A stretch of DNA of 64,000 nt from CAZDUS01 sp964508705 (GCA_964508705.1 CAZDUS010000006.1:1-64000); one strand, 5' to 3'; positions 53,475 to 62,836 are shown, counted from the first letter of the stretch. Numbers and translations: made by a program. Notes: generated by a model not told the origin, from the sequence alone.

Positions 53475-54716
53475 ATGACATCAGATAAGACCAAGAAGCG
53501 CGATAAGAACAGATATTCAATCCTTCGCGCAATCCAGCAAAGTGGCCCCCTCCGCCGCTCCAAAATGAACCTGAAATGCGGAATTCGGATTTCAAGCGTC
53601 GTCAGCCTCGTCGATGAATTGATACGCTCGGATTTTCTTAAGTTTGTCAACCCAGAGCATCCTCGCTCTGCTCTGGAATTCACCTCAGGAAAATGGTTTG
53701 TTCTCACCGCCAGTGTCGCCCCGGACGAGGTCTCTTTTGCTCGGGTGGATCTTACTGGGCAGGTTGACTCTTTCGCTTCAACCCCACTCCCTCCTCAAGC
53801 TAACCCCGCTCACATCATTGATGCCATCTGCAAGGGAATCTCCACACTCAACTCCATCGATCCAAAGCGCACTCTTGGTGTTGGCACAGCTCTTACCGGC
53901 ATTGTCACCCGCCATACGGGAATATGGCATTCCGCGATCCACTTCCCCGCGATACTTGATGTGCCCATCATGGCCGAAATATCCAACAGAACCGGGTTAC
54001 CCGTCCTCGTTGATAACGATGCCAGAGCCAGCTTGTGGTCCGCCGTGTGGTTCGATCCGCGTCTAACCGAATGCCGGCATGTGATCTACCTGAGCTTGTG
54101 CGGTGGCATCGGATCCGCACTGATGATTGAGGGTAATCCATATCCAGGCGCCCACCAATGGGCAGGCGAATTGGGTCATATGCGAGCCGGAACCGAAGGC
54201 AGGATCTGCTTCTGCGGTAAAACCGATTGCATCGAAACCTATTGTTCCCTGCCGGCATTACAGGGCGACATTCTCCAGGTAATGCCAGAATTAGCGCCCC
54301 TGAATGACGCCCTCTCCGTTGCAAATGCCATACGGCGTTATCCTGCGGCAGCAGCCGTCGCCGAACGGGCAATGGAGCGACTCGGCGCCTTACTCGGCAC
54401 TCTGACGGCATATGTCGACCCAGATAGGATTCTCCTCGGCAATCAGGCCCCTGAGTTATATCAAGCCTTATTGCCATCCCTGCACTTTCACTTGCACAAC
54501 CAGTTTCAAGGGCGCGGCACATTGAACCTTCCCATCGAGATTGTCTCGGACGCCATCTTCTCTCCTCTTCGCGGTATGGCAGGCCTCGTGCTTAACGAAG
54601 TCTTTCAAGACAGCCTATCTCCTTTTAACCAACGCCGATCCCCTTTCAGGAACCATAGCCACACCTCTTCCTCACCATCACTCAACACTTGTAACAACCC
54701 TTCCGACGAGCCATGA
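53475..54716 (+). CDS. ROK-family transcriptional repressor
   Basis: 413 residues. Winged helix-turn-helix at about 14-62 (NRYSILRAIQQSGPLRRSKM, ISSVVSLVDELIRSDFL), then a ROK domain with VDNDARASLWSAVW, and an intact zinc site GHMRAGTEGRICFCGKTDCI plus ETYC. Regulators of this type (NagC, Mlc, XylR) bind sugar phosphates or sugars to release DNA. The position, divergent from the sugar operon, marks it as its likely local regulator. The last 30 residues are Ser/Pro/Asn-rich and not family-like. No clear ribosome-binding site. Confidence 0.9.
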   Translation: MTSDKTKKRDKNRYSILRAIQQSGPLRRSKMNLKCGIRISSVVSLVDELIRSDFLKFVNPEHPRSALEFTSGKWFVLTASVAPDEVSFARVDLTGQVDSFASTPLPPQANPAHIIDAICKGISTLNSIDPKRTLGVGTALTGIVTRHTGIWHSAIHFPAILDVPIMAEISNRTGLPVLVDNDARASLWSAVWFDPRLTECRHVIYLSLCGGIGSALMIEGNPYPGAHQWAGELGHMRAGTEGRICFCGKTDCIETYCSLPALQGDILQVMPELAPLNDALSVANAIRRYPAAAAVAERAMERLGALLGTLTAYVDPDRILLGNQAPELYQALLPSLHFHLHNQFQGRGTLNLPIEIVSDAIFSPLRGMAGLVLNEVFQDSLSPFNQRRSPFRNHSHTSSSPSLNTCNNPSDEP

Positions 54717-54752
54717 TGACTCACCTTGCATAAGAAATTCTTCAGAACCGCC

Positions 54753-55457
54753 ATGGACAACTATCTTCGCCATCTTGAGGAGCAGTACTCGCCGAAAACC
54801 TCCGCCCGAAAGCTTCAGCACATTAAATACAACTTTGGCAAATTCCTTAGGCCCGGCATGACGGCTCTTTAAGGGGGACCCGGCTTCGGCGAATTCGTCG
54901 AAGCCCTCAAACAGCATGGCACCACCGATGTGGACGTCATTGACCGCGACATCGCCATTCTTCAATACATCCAAACCAAAAACCCCATCCGTAACCCATG
55001 GAATATCCCTGTCGAGCAACTTGCATCCATCGAGGGTTCTCTCCGGAAATACGACATCATCTACCTATCGGAAATTTTGGAGCATGTCCGCAAGGATGCC
55101 ATCATTGATGTCATACGTAGTCTCTACGCATGCCTAAAGCCCGGCGGCGTCATCTTGATTGTGGTTCCCAACGCCGGAAATCCGCTCTGCGCCATCGAGC
55201 TGTATTCCGAATTCACCCACGAACTGGCCTTCTCGGTCAACGCCTTCCGCCAGATCGCCACCGCCGCAGGAATCTCACCCGATAACCTGACCGTATTTGG
55301 TTACCGCATCCCGCCCGTCACCCCCATCAACCTCCTGCGAATCGCCCTGCAAAAACTACTGCACCTTTGCCTGCTCGGCATAATGATAATCAATGGCGCC
55401 AATTATTCGCGAATTCTCCAGCCCAATCTCTACGCCGTCATCCGCCGCCCAAAATAA
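54753..55457 (+). pseudogene. Class I SAM methyltransferase, interrupted by an in-frame stop
   Basis: Reading from ATG 54753 gives MDNYLRHLEEQYSPKTSARK...GKFLRPGMTAL, then TAA (54870-54872), then GGPGFGEFVEALKQHG in the same frame, followed by DVDVIDRDIAILQYIQ, YDIIYLSEILEHV and CLKPGGVILIVVPNAGNP. The stop falls exactly in motif I, where an acidic residue normally precedes GxGxG (GAA to TAA would be one base). The rest is intact to 55457 with no other stop, which suggests a recent mutation or a base-call error. The C-terminal part has one hydrophobic helix (LLHLCLLGIMIING). Confidence 0.75.
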
Positions 55458-55518
55458 CCCTCCTCGGGACGCATCTGCTGCTCGAAACACTCGAAAGAGC
55501 CCGCTAAAGACAATAAAT

Positions 55519-55538
55519 AATCTCACTCGATTGAGATT
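55519..55538. promoter_or_regulatory. Probable LacI-type operator
   Basis: AATCTCA-CTCGAT-TGAGATT, perfect 7-bp arms, 63 bases before the lacI-type gene. The size and place suit autoregulation by that protein. Confidence 0.5.
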
Positions 55539-55600
55539 GACTAATTTTACGCAATTTGACAGCATTTCCGCCTTCCAATTGCAAAAGGATTGCAGGAAAC

Positions 55601-56605
55601 ATGGCGGCAATGGTCACACAAAAGGATATCGCGAAAAAGCTGGGCGTCTCCGTAACGCTCATATCTCGCGTACTGGCAGGCAAGGCGCACGAAATCGGCG
55701 CCGCCACCGCCACTGTGGATTCCATCCAAAAAACCGCCACCGAGATGGGTTACGTTCCCAACGCCACCGCACGAGTCCTCAAGGGGGCCCCCAGCCGCAC
55801 CCTCGGTGTCGTCGTCTATGATTTCGAAGATCCATTCCTCGGCGCCATCACCGGCGCCCTCCAGCATCTGGCCCACGCCAGCGACTACACCCTCGTCCTC
55901 GTCGGCTTCGAGCAACGCCGCGCGGATGCCCAGGCGCTTCGCCCCCTTTCCAAGCACGGCATGAGCGGCATGATCGTCGTGGGTAGCGGCTCGAATGACG
56001 AATGGCTGGATATCTTCCGCGGTCGGCGCATGCGTGTGGCCCGCATCGGCTCCGGCCCCACCGCCAACCAGTCCACCGTCGCCATCGATAACGCCGACGG
56101 CATGGAGCAAATCATCAACCATCTTGCGTTCAGGAAGTATCAAAGCGCTGGCTTCATCGGCGATATTCACCCCGCCCATCAGGAACGGCTCCGCCACTTC
56201 ACCACACAAACCGCGCACCACAACATCACAACCCGCCAGGAATGGCAAATCATCCGCACCGATCCCGCCGCCATGTCGGGGTATAAGGCCGCCCAGATGC
56301 TAATCGCCAGTCACCGCCAAGCCCTCCCCCGTGCTTTGGTGGCCGCCAGCGACGCCATCGCCATGGGCGCCTTGCGCGCCTTCCAGGAACACGGCATCAG
56401 CGTCCCGGGCAAAATCGCCCTGACAGGTTTCGACGGAATCCCCTTCGCCGACATGATCACCCCGGCCCTGACCACCGTTAAACAACCGGTGCAGGCCATG
56501 GCTCAAACCGCTTTCGAATGGGTCACCGGCGAGTTGCAGGCGCCCACACCCAAAGCACCCGTTGTCCTATTGAAAGGAGAACTCCTTGTTCGAGAATCAA
56601 CTTAA
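55601..56605 (+). CDS. LacI-family transcriptional regulator
   Basis: 334 residues from MAAMVTQKD (AGGA just upstream). N-terminal helix-turn-helix TQKDIAKKLGVSVTLISRVL with hinge helix NATARVLKGA, then a periplasmic-binding-protein-like domain (LGVVVYDFEDPFLGAITGAL, LTGFDGIPFADMITPALTTV). An AHEIGAATATVDSIQKTATE insertion makes the second helix region longer than usual. It most likely controls the rightward arm that starts 41 bases downstream. The effector is expected to be a sugar or sugar phosphate. Confidence 0.92.
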   Translation: MAAMVTQKDIAKKLGVSVTLISRVLAGKAHEIGAATATVDSIQKTATEMGYVPNATARVLKGAPSRTLGVVVYDFEDPFLGAITGALQHLAHASDYTLVLVGFEQRRADAQALRPLSKHGMSGMIVVGSGSNDEWLDIFRGRRMRVARIGSGPTANQSTVAIDNADGMEQIINHLAFRKYQSAGFIGDIHPAHQERLRHFTTQTAHHNITTRQEWQIIRTDPAAMSGYKAAQMLIASHRQALPRALVAASDAIAMGALRAFQEHGISVPGKIALTGFDGIPFADMITPALTTVKQPVQAMAQTAFEWVTGELQAPTPKAPVVLLKGELLVREST

Positions 56606-56646
56606 CGGTGGCAAAACCACTGGAAACAGGTAATAAAGGCAAGCTT

Positions 56647-57918
56647 ATGAACCAACAAAAACCACTGGACACCCTCATCATTGGCGGAGGCATGATCACC
56701 AACGATCTCATCCTCCCCTCAGTCTATCACCTCCAACGCATCGGCTCTGTCGGCGAAATCAAGGTGTGCGCCCTGAACGCCCCGCCTCTGAAGGCCCTGA
56801 AGGAAAGCCAGGACTTCAAAGTTAATTTCCCCGGCCAGGACTTCATTGCCTATCCGGACGTGAATGAGCCTGCCGATAAAATGTTCCCCGCCCTCTACAA
56901 GAAGGCGCTCGCCGAGGCCAAACCACGTCAAGCCGTAATCGTGGCCGTGCCGGACCAGTTCCACTACGAAACCGTAATGGAAGCCCTGAAGTGCAACCAG
57001 CACGTGCTGTGCGTCAAGCCGCTCGTGCTCAAATACACACAGGCCGTGGAAATCGAAAAGCTGGCCCTTGAACGCGGATTGTTCGTCGGCGTCGAATATC
57101 ACAAGCGCTTCGACCGCCGCTCGCTGATGGCCAAGCGCCAGTACTCGCTGGGTCACTTCGGCGAGTTCGCCATGGGCGAAGCCCGCCTGATCGAGCCGTA
57201 TTACTATCGTCATTCAAACTTCCAGAATTGGTTCACCACCGACAAGAGCGATCCGTTCGTGTATGTCGGCTGCCATTATGTGGACCTCGTGTATTTCATC
57301 ACCGGCCTGCAACCTGTCGCCGTCTCGGTGACCGGAGTGAAGGGTCACTTCCCCAACGGAAACGAAGCCTATATGTGGGCCAATGGTCGAGTACGTTACG
57401 AAAACGGCGCAATACTGTCGGTCTCGAACGGACTCGGATATCCCGATGACGCCGCTGGCAGTAACGACCAGGGCCTACTGATGTATTGCGAAGGCAAAGA
57501 CCGCTCGGGCATGATCCAGCACAACGATCAGGACCGCGGCGTGCACTACTCCTATATCGATCCCATCGGGTGCGCCGGCTCACGCTATAATTACGTCAGC
57601 CCCGATTTCTATCGTCTGGTGCCCTGGGAAGGCGCAGGCTACAAGCCCGTTGGCTACGGCTACGAATCCGTCGCCGCCAGCATCGAATCCATGCGGCAGG
57701 TGGAATCCTCCGCCGCAGGACTCCCGGATGCCGCCGCGCTGGAGAAACGGCGCGTCGTCATCAAGGAAATTGATAAGGCGGGAATTCTGGCCACACCAGC
57801 CAACAGTTCCTTCAACGAATTAGTCGTCGAAGCGGCCCGGCTTTCCATCCTTGCCGATGGCGATTGGTGTAATATTGTCTATGGTAATAACCCACATGTT
57901 GAAATGAAGAGGAGATAG
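56647..57918 (+). CDS. Gfo/Idh/MocA-family oxidoreductase
   Basis: 423 residues from MNQQKPLDT (AAAGG 7 bases upstream). Rossmann motif LIIGGGMITNDLILPS, then VAVPDQFHYETVMEAL, CVKPLVLKYTQAVEIE (Lys in the EKP position) and GVEYHKRFDRRSLM. The C-terminal beta sheet domain ends in EAARLSILADGDW. It is longer than the other Gfo/Idh copy (356) and not a close duplicate. Followed after two bases by the class III aminotransferase, again pairing a dehydrogenase with a transaminase. Confidence 0.88.
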   Translation: MNQQKPLDTLIIGGGMITNDLILPSVYHLQRIGSVGEIKVCALNAPPLKALKESQDFKVNFPGQDFIAYPDVNEPADKMFPALYKKALAEAKPRQAVIVAVPDQFHYETVMEALKCNQHVLCVKPLVLKYTQAVEIEKLALERGLFVGVEYHKRFDRRSLMAKRQYSLGHFGEFAMGEARLIEPYYYRHSNFQNWFTTDKSDPFVYVGCHYVDLVYFITGLQPVAVSVTGVKGHFPNGNEAYMWANGRVRYENGAILSVSNGLGYPDDAAGSNDQGLLMYCEGKDRSGMIQHNDQDRGVHYSYIDPIGCAGSRYNYVSPDFYRLVPWEGAGYKPVGYGYESVAASIESMRQVESSAAGLPDAAALEKRRVVIKEIDKAGILATPANSSFNELVVEAARLSILADGDWCNIVYGNNPHVEMKRR

Positions 57919-57920
57919 TC

Positions 57921-59297
57921 ATGGCTGAATACGATCTGAAACCTGTCGTTGTACCCCTGGTTAACACCAAGTACCGGACGATTAAAACCGCACTGCCTGT
58001 TCCGGAGTCCTTACCGTTCTTTCAGAAATTGCGGCAGTCCGAACCGCGCTCAATGTCTGGCCAGCCGCCAATCGTCTGGCATAGCGCCAAAGGCTCAACC
58101 GTTGCCGACAAATGGGGCAACCGCTGGATCGACTGGTCGTCCGGCGTGCTGATCACCAACGTCGGGCACGGTCACCCGCGCATCCTCAAGGCGATCAAGG
58201 ACATGATCGAGCAACCCCTCCTGTCCACCTACGTCTTCCCCCACGAAGGCCGCGCGGACCTGACGGATATGCTCCGTAAACTCGCGCCAAAGCCGGAAAA
58301 CTACAGCGTCTTCCTGCTATCCACCGGTAGCGAGGCCACGGAAAACTGCATCAAACTGGCCAAGACCTACGCCATGGAAAAGTACGGCCCGGCCAAGTCG
58401 GTGTTCGTCACCTTCAACAACGCCTTCCACGGACGTACCATGGGCGCCCAACTCGCCGGCGGTATGCCAAAAGGCAAAAAGTGGCTTGGCGAAGACCGAT
58501 ATCCGGACTTCGTCCAGATCCCCTTCCCGGATGGCTACAAAAACACGGACACCTCCTTCGACCTATTCCTGAAAACCCTGACCGACAAAAAGGTGAATCC
58601 AGAGAATATCGCAGGCGTCATGGTGGAAAGCTATCAGGGCGTCGGCCCGGACTTCCTCCCCGTGGAGTACGCGAAGAAAATGGAAGCCTTCTGCCGCAAG
58701 CACGACATCGTCATGATCATGGATGAAGTCCAGGCTGGCTTCGGACGGACAGGCAAGATGTTCTGCTTTGAGCACTACGGCATCACCCCCGACCTGATCG
58801 CCTGTGGCAAGGGCATCTCCTCTTCACTGCCGCTCTCCGCCGTTATTGGCCGGAGCGACATCATGGGGCTTTACCCGCCCGGATCCATGACCTCCACTCA
58901 CTCGGCCTCGCCGCTGGCCGTCGCCGCGGCCATTGCCAACCTGCAGGTGCTCGCCGACGAGAAACTCGTGGAGCGCGCGGCCCGCTTGGGCGAATGGTTC
59001 ATTCCAGAGTTGCACCGCATCCAGAAGAAGTATCCCCAGGTTCTCGGCTGTTGCACCGGCAAGGGGCTTGTCGCTGGCATCCAGGTCGTCAAGTCAGGCA
59101 CCAAGACGCCTGATCCCGATCTCGCTCAACGTATCAACCTCGCCTGCTTGCACAAGGGCCTCCTGATGTTCGCTCCCGTCGGCATCGCCGGGGAGTGCGT
59201 CAAGATTGCGCCGCCGTTGAGCATCGAGGAAGACGCTCTTCGTGAATCCCTGCAGGTCTTCGAGCAGGCCATTGACGAGGTCTTGAAAGGCGCTTAA
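57921..59297 (+). CDS. Class III PLP aminotransferase
   Basis: 458 residues. VLITNVGHGHPRILKAIKDM, LLSTGSEATENCIKLAKTYA, FNNAFHGRTMGAQLAGG, IMDEVQAGFGRTGKM (PLP Asp) and LIACGKGISSSLPLSAVIGR with the Schiff-base Lys are standard for the omega-aminotransferase/acetylornithine group. The strong site AGGAG precedes the ATG. The TAA overlaps the NagA-like ATG by one base, so they are coupled. In this setting the amino donor may be an amino sugar or aminocyclitol; alternatives are GABA, ornithine or diamines. Confidence 0.92.
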   Translation: MAEYDLKPVVVPLVNTKYRTIKTALPVPESLPFFQKLRQSEPRSMSGQPPIVWHSAKGSTVADKWGNRWIDWSSGVLITNVGHGHPRILKAIKDMIEQPLLSTYVFPHEGRADLTDMLRKLAPKPENYSVFLLSTGSEATENCIKLAKTYAMEKYGPAKSVFVTFNNAFHGRTMGAQLAGGMPKGKKWLGEDRYPDFVQIPFPDGYKNTDTSFDLFLKTLTDKKVNPENIAGVMVESYQGVGPDFLPVEYAKKMEAFCRKHDIVMIMDEVQAGFGRTGKMFCFEHYGITPDLIACGKGISSSLPLSAVIGRSDIMGLYPPGSMTSTHSASPLAVAAAIANLQVLADEKLVERAARLGEWFIPELHRIQKKYPQVLGCCTGKGLVAGIQVVKSGTKTPDPDLAQRINLACLHKGLLMFAPVGIAGECVKIAPPLSIEEDALRESLQVFEQAIDEVLKGA

Positions 59298-60250
59298 TGA
59301 GCAACGACCGCAAGCTGAGTCCAATCCCGAAAGGCCTGGCCGACACCAAGGGTTATATTGACCTGCAGGTGAACGGCTATCAGGATGTCAATTTTTCGAC
59401 ACCCGGCCTTTCGGTGGCGGACATCCGGCGCATCACGCAGATATTGCTGAAACGCGGCACGGCGGCCTATTGCCCCACCGTAGTGACCAGCGATCTGTCG
59501 GTGTACGAACAGAATCTCCCTATCCTGGCCAAGGCCATGATGGAGCCGGACTTGTGCGACCACCTGCTGGGTCTCCATCTCGAGGGTCCATTTATTTCCA
59601 AGCCAGCCAGCGGCGCGCATCCCCAGGAACATATTCGTCCTCCGGATGTCCGCCTGCTGGACCACTGGCAAAGTCTGTCGGGCAATCGAGTCAGGATCAT
59701 CACGCTGGCGCCGGAAGCCGAAGGGGCTGAAGCCTTCATCCGCCACGCCACCGGACAAGGCATTGTCTGTTCACTGGGACACCACGTTGGTGATGACGCC
59801 AGCATCAAGCGTGCAGTCGATGCCGGGGCATCCCTCTGTACGCATCTCGGTAACGGGATACCCAACACCTTGCCTCGCCATCCGAATCCAATTTGGACCC
59901 AGTTGGCCGATGATCGCCTGACCGGTATGTTTATTACCGACGGACACCACCTCCCAAAGAGCTTCATCCGTGTCGCCATCCGGGCGAAGGGCGTCAGCCG
60001 CTTCATCGTCACCAGCGATGTTGCGCCGCCCGGCGGAATGCCGCCCGGTGAATACAAGGCCATCGGCGGGGCCGTCATTCTGGACCCTTCCGGACGTCTT
60101 TACGTCAAGGACGGGAATTCGCTTGCGGGCTCATCCTCGACCATGGAACAGTGCATGGAATGGCTGGATTCCCTGGGAGTACTTTCCCCGTCGGAACTTA
60201 TGGAAGTCGGGCGGAACAACCCGCTCCGGATGCTCGGTTATCAAGTTTGA
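59297..60250 (+). CDS. NagA-like N-acetylhexosamine-6-phosphate deacetylase
   Basis: 317 residues. GYIDLQVNGYQDVNF (start of the barrel), GLHLEGPFIS (metal Glu), CSLGHHVGDD and CTHLGNGI (metal His), ITDGHHLP (substrate His) and VTSDVAPPGG (catalytic Asp) follow the NagA order. It is about 60 residues shorter than E. coli NagA because the N-terminal beta-domain is reduced. All catalytic residues are in place. It would release acetate from an N-acetylamino-sugar phosphate, the reaction before nagB. Specificity beyond this is unknown. Confidence 0.87.
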   Translation: MSNDRKLSPIPKGLADTKGYIDLQVNGYQDVNFSTPGLSVADIRRITQILLKRGTAAYCPTVVTSDLSVYEQNLPILAKAMMEPDLCDHLLGLHLEGPFISKPASGAHPQEHIRPPDVRLLDHWQSLSGNRVRIITLAPEAEGAEAFIRHATGQGIVCSLGHHVGDDASIKRAVDAGASLCTHLGNGIPNTLPRHPNPIWTQLADDRLTGMFITDGHHLPKSFIRVAIRAKGVSRFIVTSDVAPPGGMPPGEYKAIGGAVILDPSGRLYVKDGNSLAGSSSTMEQCMEWLDSLGVLSPSELMEVGRNNPLRMLGYQV

Positions 60251-60254
60251 GGCA

Positions 60255-60277
60255 GGGACGGCTCGAAGAGTCGTCCG
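60255..60277. repeat. Palindromic repeat between the NagA-like and PfkB genes
   Basis: GGACGGCTC-GAA-GAGTCGTCC, a 9-bp stem with one G-T pair, preceded by GGCAG, a variant of the family seen elsewhere in the window. Confidence 0.6.
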
Positions 60278-60353
60278 TAAATGGATCATTAGGTAGGAAA
60301 ATAAAGAAACTCGAATCAGAACAACAAAACAACAGGAAGGATAGAATACAACA

Positions 60354-61436
60354 ATGAAGATTCCGGAACTTAAGCAAGGTGGATTGGATATGCTCTCGCT
60401 CGGAGCGCTTGTGCATCGTCTCGACCCGGGCATCATCCCTTTCCGCAAGGCCAGAAACTTTGACGTCTGGGTCAGTGGTGGAGAATACAATGTCGCAGCC
60501 AACCTGTCGGATTGCTTCCGTCTCAAGACCGGCATCGCCGCCGCCATGGTTGACTACCCTCTCGGCGACCTCATCGCCGACGGCGTCCGCGCCACCGGCG
60601 TGAAGCCCTTCTACAAAATGTTCGCCCACGACGGCGTCACCGGCCCGAACATGGCCACCGTCTACAGCGACCGCGGCCAGGGCGTACGCGCTCCCGTGGT
60701 GTTCTATAACCGCGGAAATGAAGCCGCTGGCCTACTCAAGCCCGGGGACATCGATTGGAAGACCATCTTCGGCGCCGGTGTGCGCTGGTTCCATTCCGGC
60801 GGCATCTTCGCCTCCCTCTCGGAAACCACCCCGGAAGTCATCATCGAGGCCATGCAGGCTGCCAAGGCCGCTGGCGCCATTGTCTCCTTCGATCTAAACT
60901 TCCGCGCCAAACTGTGGAAGCGCCTCGGCGGCGCCGCCCGCGCCCAGCAGGTGCTCCGCAAAATCGTCAGCTACGTTGACGTGCTGGTCGGCAACGAGGA
61001 AGACCTCCAACTCGGTCTCGGCATCGCCGGCCCCGAAGTGTCAAAGGCTTCCGAGTCGAAGCTCGATCCAACCGCCTTTTTCGGTATGATGAAAAACGTC
61101 ACTAAGGACTTCCCGAACATCAAGGTCGTCGCCACCACCCTGCGTGAGGTGCACTCCACCAACCGCCACAGTTGGGGCGCCGTGCTCTGGATGGAAGGCC
61201 AGACCTTCGTCAGCCCGACCTGCGAACTGGACGTCATCTGCCGCATCGGCGGTGGCGATGGATTTGCCGCCGGACTGTTTTACGGCTTGCTGGCTGGACT
61301 GGCCCCCGAAAAGGCCATTCGCCTTGGCTGGGCTCACGGCGCCATGCTCACGACAACCCCGGGCGACACCAGCTTGGTACAACTGGAGCAGGTGCAGGCA
61401 TTTGCCGATGGCGGCTCCGCTCGCGTTCAACGTTAA
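60354..61436 (+). CDS. PfkB-family sugar kinase
   Basis: 360 residues. SGGEYNVAANLSDCFRLKTG (substrate-binding), VSFDLNFRAKLWK, LVGNEEDLQLGLGI and the anion-hole motif GGGDGFAAGLFYGLLAGL with the catalytic Asp. The fold matches 2-keto-3-deoxygluconate or fructose kinases, but the hexose specificity is not deducible. AGGA lies upstream. It is separated from the NagA-like gene by a palindromic repeat, yet the direction and function keep it in the same arm. Confidence 0.9.
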   Translation: MKIPELKQGGLDMLSLGALVHRLDPGIIPFRKARNFDVWVSGGEYNVAANLSDCFRLKTGIAAAMVDYPLGDLIADGVRATGVKPFYKMFAHDGVTGPNMATVYSDRGQGVRAPVVFYNRGNEAAGLLKPGDIDWKTIFGAGVRWFHSGGIFASLSETTPEVIIEAMQAAKAAGAIVSFDLNFRAKLWKRLGGAARAQQVLRKIVSYVDVLVGNEEDLQLGLGIAGPEVSKASESKLDPTAFFGMMKNVTKDFPNIKVVATTLREVHSTNRHSWGAVLWMEGQTFVSPTCELDVICRIGGGDGFAAGLFYGLLAGLAPEKAIRLGWAHGAMLTTTPGDTSLVQLEQVQAFADGGSARVQR

Positions 61437-61510
61437 TGAATAAGATCAAAGAAATTAGATAATTAACAAGGGAGCGGGATGGTCTCGCTTCTGTCTAATG
61501 AGGGGTTCAT

Positions 61511-62770
61511 ATGAAATCAGCAACAATGTTGGAAAACGCCTTGGCAAACTTTGACCGCGTCGCTTCCGTCTTGTCGAAGGAATTCGGCGAGGATCTGCTT
61601 GCCAAGATCCGGGTCCCCAAAGAAAGAATTGAGCTCCGGCTTTCGCCTCAATTGAAGGACCAGGTAGTCCATACCTATTCCTCGTTCATTGTCCGGCACA
61701 GCGATGCACTTGGCCCATGTAAAGGCGGCATCCGCATGGCGCCGAACGTTACACTCGATGACGTCAGCGCTCTGGCCATGGAAATGACTTGGAAATGCGC
61801 CCTCATCGGCGTTCCCTTCGGTGGCGGAAAAAGCGGCATCGTGGCGGACGCCCAGAAGTTGACCTTGATGGACAAGGAAACCCTGGTGCGGAGCTTCACT
61901 CGCAACTCCCATCGGCATATCCATCCTCTGGTCTATGTTCCCGCCCCGGATATGGGAACCAATGAACGCGATATGGGCCATATCAAGGACACCATCAGCT
62001 ATTCCCAGGGATACGCAACCACCCTCGGCTCCTATGTCACCGGCAAGCCGGTGCTTCTGGGCGGCATTCCCGGTCGACGCGAAGCCACAGGTCGCGGCGT
62101 TTCAATCACCGTGGCCGAAGCCATGGCGGGAATGGGCAAGTCCATCAAGGGCGCCAAGGTGATAGTCCAGGGCTTTGGTAACGTCGGCTCCGTCGCCGCC
62201 GTGTCACTGGCCGCGCTGGGCTCAAAAGTGGTCGGAGTCTCCGATGCCGACGAAGCCGTTTATTCTGCCAAAGGGCTCGACGTGAATCGCCTTGTTGAGC
62301 ATGCCAAGAAAATCGGCTCGCTGAAGGGTTGCAGTCAGGGCGAAGTCGTTGACCACGCCAAGTTGCTCGAAATGGACTGCGACATCCTTGTCCCTGCCGC
62401 CACCGGCAACCAGATCACCAAGGAAAACGCCGCCCGTATCCAAGCCAAGGTGATCGCCGAAGGCGCCAACGGCCCGACAACACCGGAAGCCGATGAAATC
62501 CTCGAAAAGCGGGGCGCTTTCATCATTCCGGACATCCTGTGCAACGCAGGCGGTGTGTTTGTCTCCTATCTGGAATACACACAGGAAACCCAGGCGGAAC
62601 AAATGACAGAACCCGAAGTGCTCGCTCGCCTCGACGCGAGAATGCGCGAACGCTTCAGACTCGTCAGCGAAACGGCCGTCTCGAAGAAAATATCAATGCG
62701 GGAAGCAGCCATGTACCTGGCCGTCCGGACCGTATGTTCAGCGATCGTGGCGCGCGGAACACTGCCGTAA
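61511..62770 (+). CDS. Glu/Leu/Phe/Val dehydrogenase family protein, probable glutamate dehydrogenase
   Basis: 419 residues. The catalytic Lys in PCKGGIRMAP, the Gly-rich GVPFGGGKSGI, the NAD-binding VQGFGNVGSVAAVSLAALGS and NAGGVFVSYLEY are all present. The first catalytic Lys region (HSDALGPCKGGIRM) matches the hexameric small-type enzymes (about 420 residues). A GAGGGG site precedes the ATG. Placed last in the rightward arm, it can recycle the glutamate or ammonium produced by the aminotransferases and nagB. The choice of Glu rather than branched-chain substrate is inferred from context. Confidence 0.9.
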   Translation: MKSATMLENALANFDRVASVLSKEFGEDLLAKIRVPKERIELRLSPQLKDQVVHTYSSFIVRHSDALGPCKGGIRMAPNVTLDDVSALAMEMTWKCALIGVPFGGGKSGIVADAQKLTLMDKETLVRSFTRNSHRHIHPLVYVPAPDMGTNERDMGHIKDTISYSQGYATTLGSYVTGKPVLLGGIPGRREATGRGVSITVAEAMAGMGKSIKGAKVIVQGFGNVGSVAAVSLAALGSKVVGVSDADEAVYSAKGLDVNRLVEHAKKIGSLKGCSQGEVVDHAKLLEMDCDILVPAATGNQITKENAARIQAKVIAEGANGPTTPEADEILEKRGAFIIPDILCNAGGVFVSYLEYTQETQAEQMTEPEVLARLDARMRERFRLVSETAVSKKISMREAAMYLAVRTVCSAIVARGTLP

Positions 62771-62796
62771 CGCCAGCGATCGATAACAGATAAGTC

Positions 62797-62836
62797 AAAG
62801 CCCCTGCCAGGAAAAACCGGCAGGGGCTTTTTGTTT
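62797..62836 (+). terminator. Strong intrinsic terminator of the rightward amino-sugar arm
   Basis: AAAGCCCCTGCC (62797-62808) pairs with GGCAGGGGCTTT (62819-62830), loop of ten bases, followed by TTGTTTT. It lies 26 bases past the dehydrogenase stop. Confidence 0.95.
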
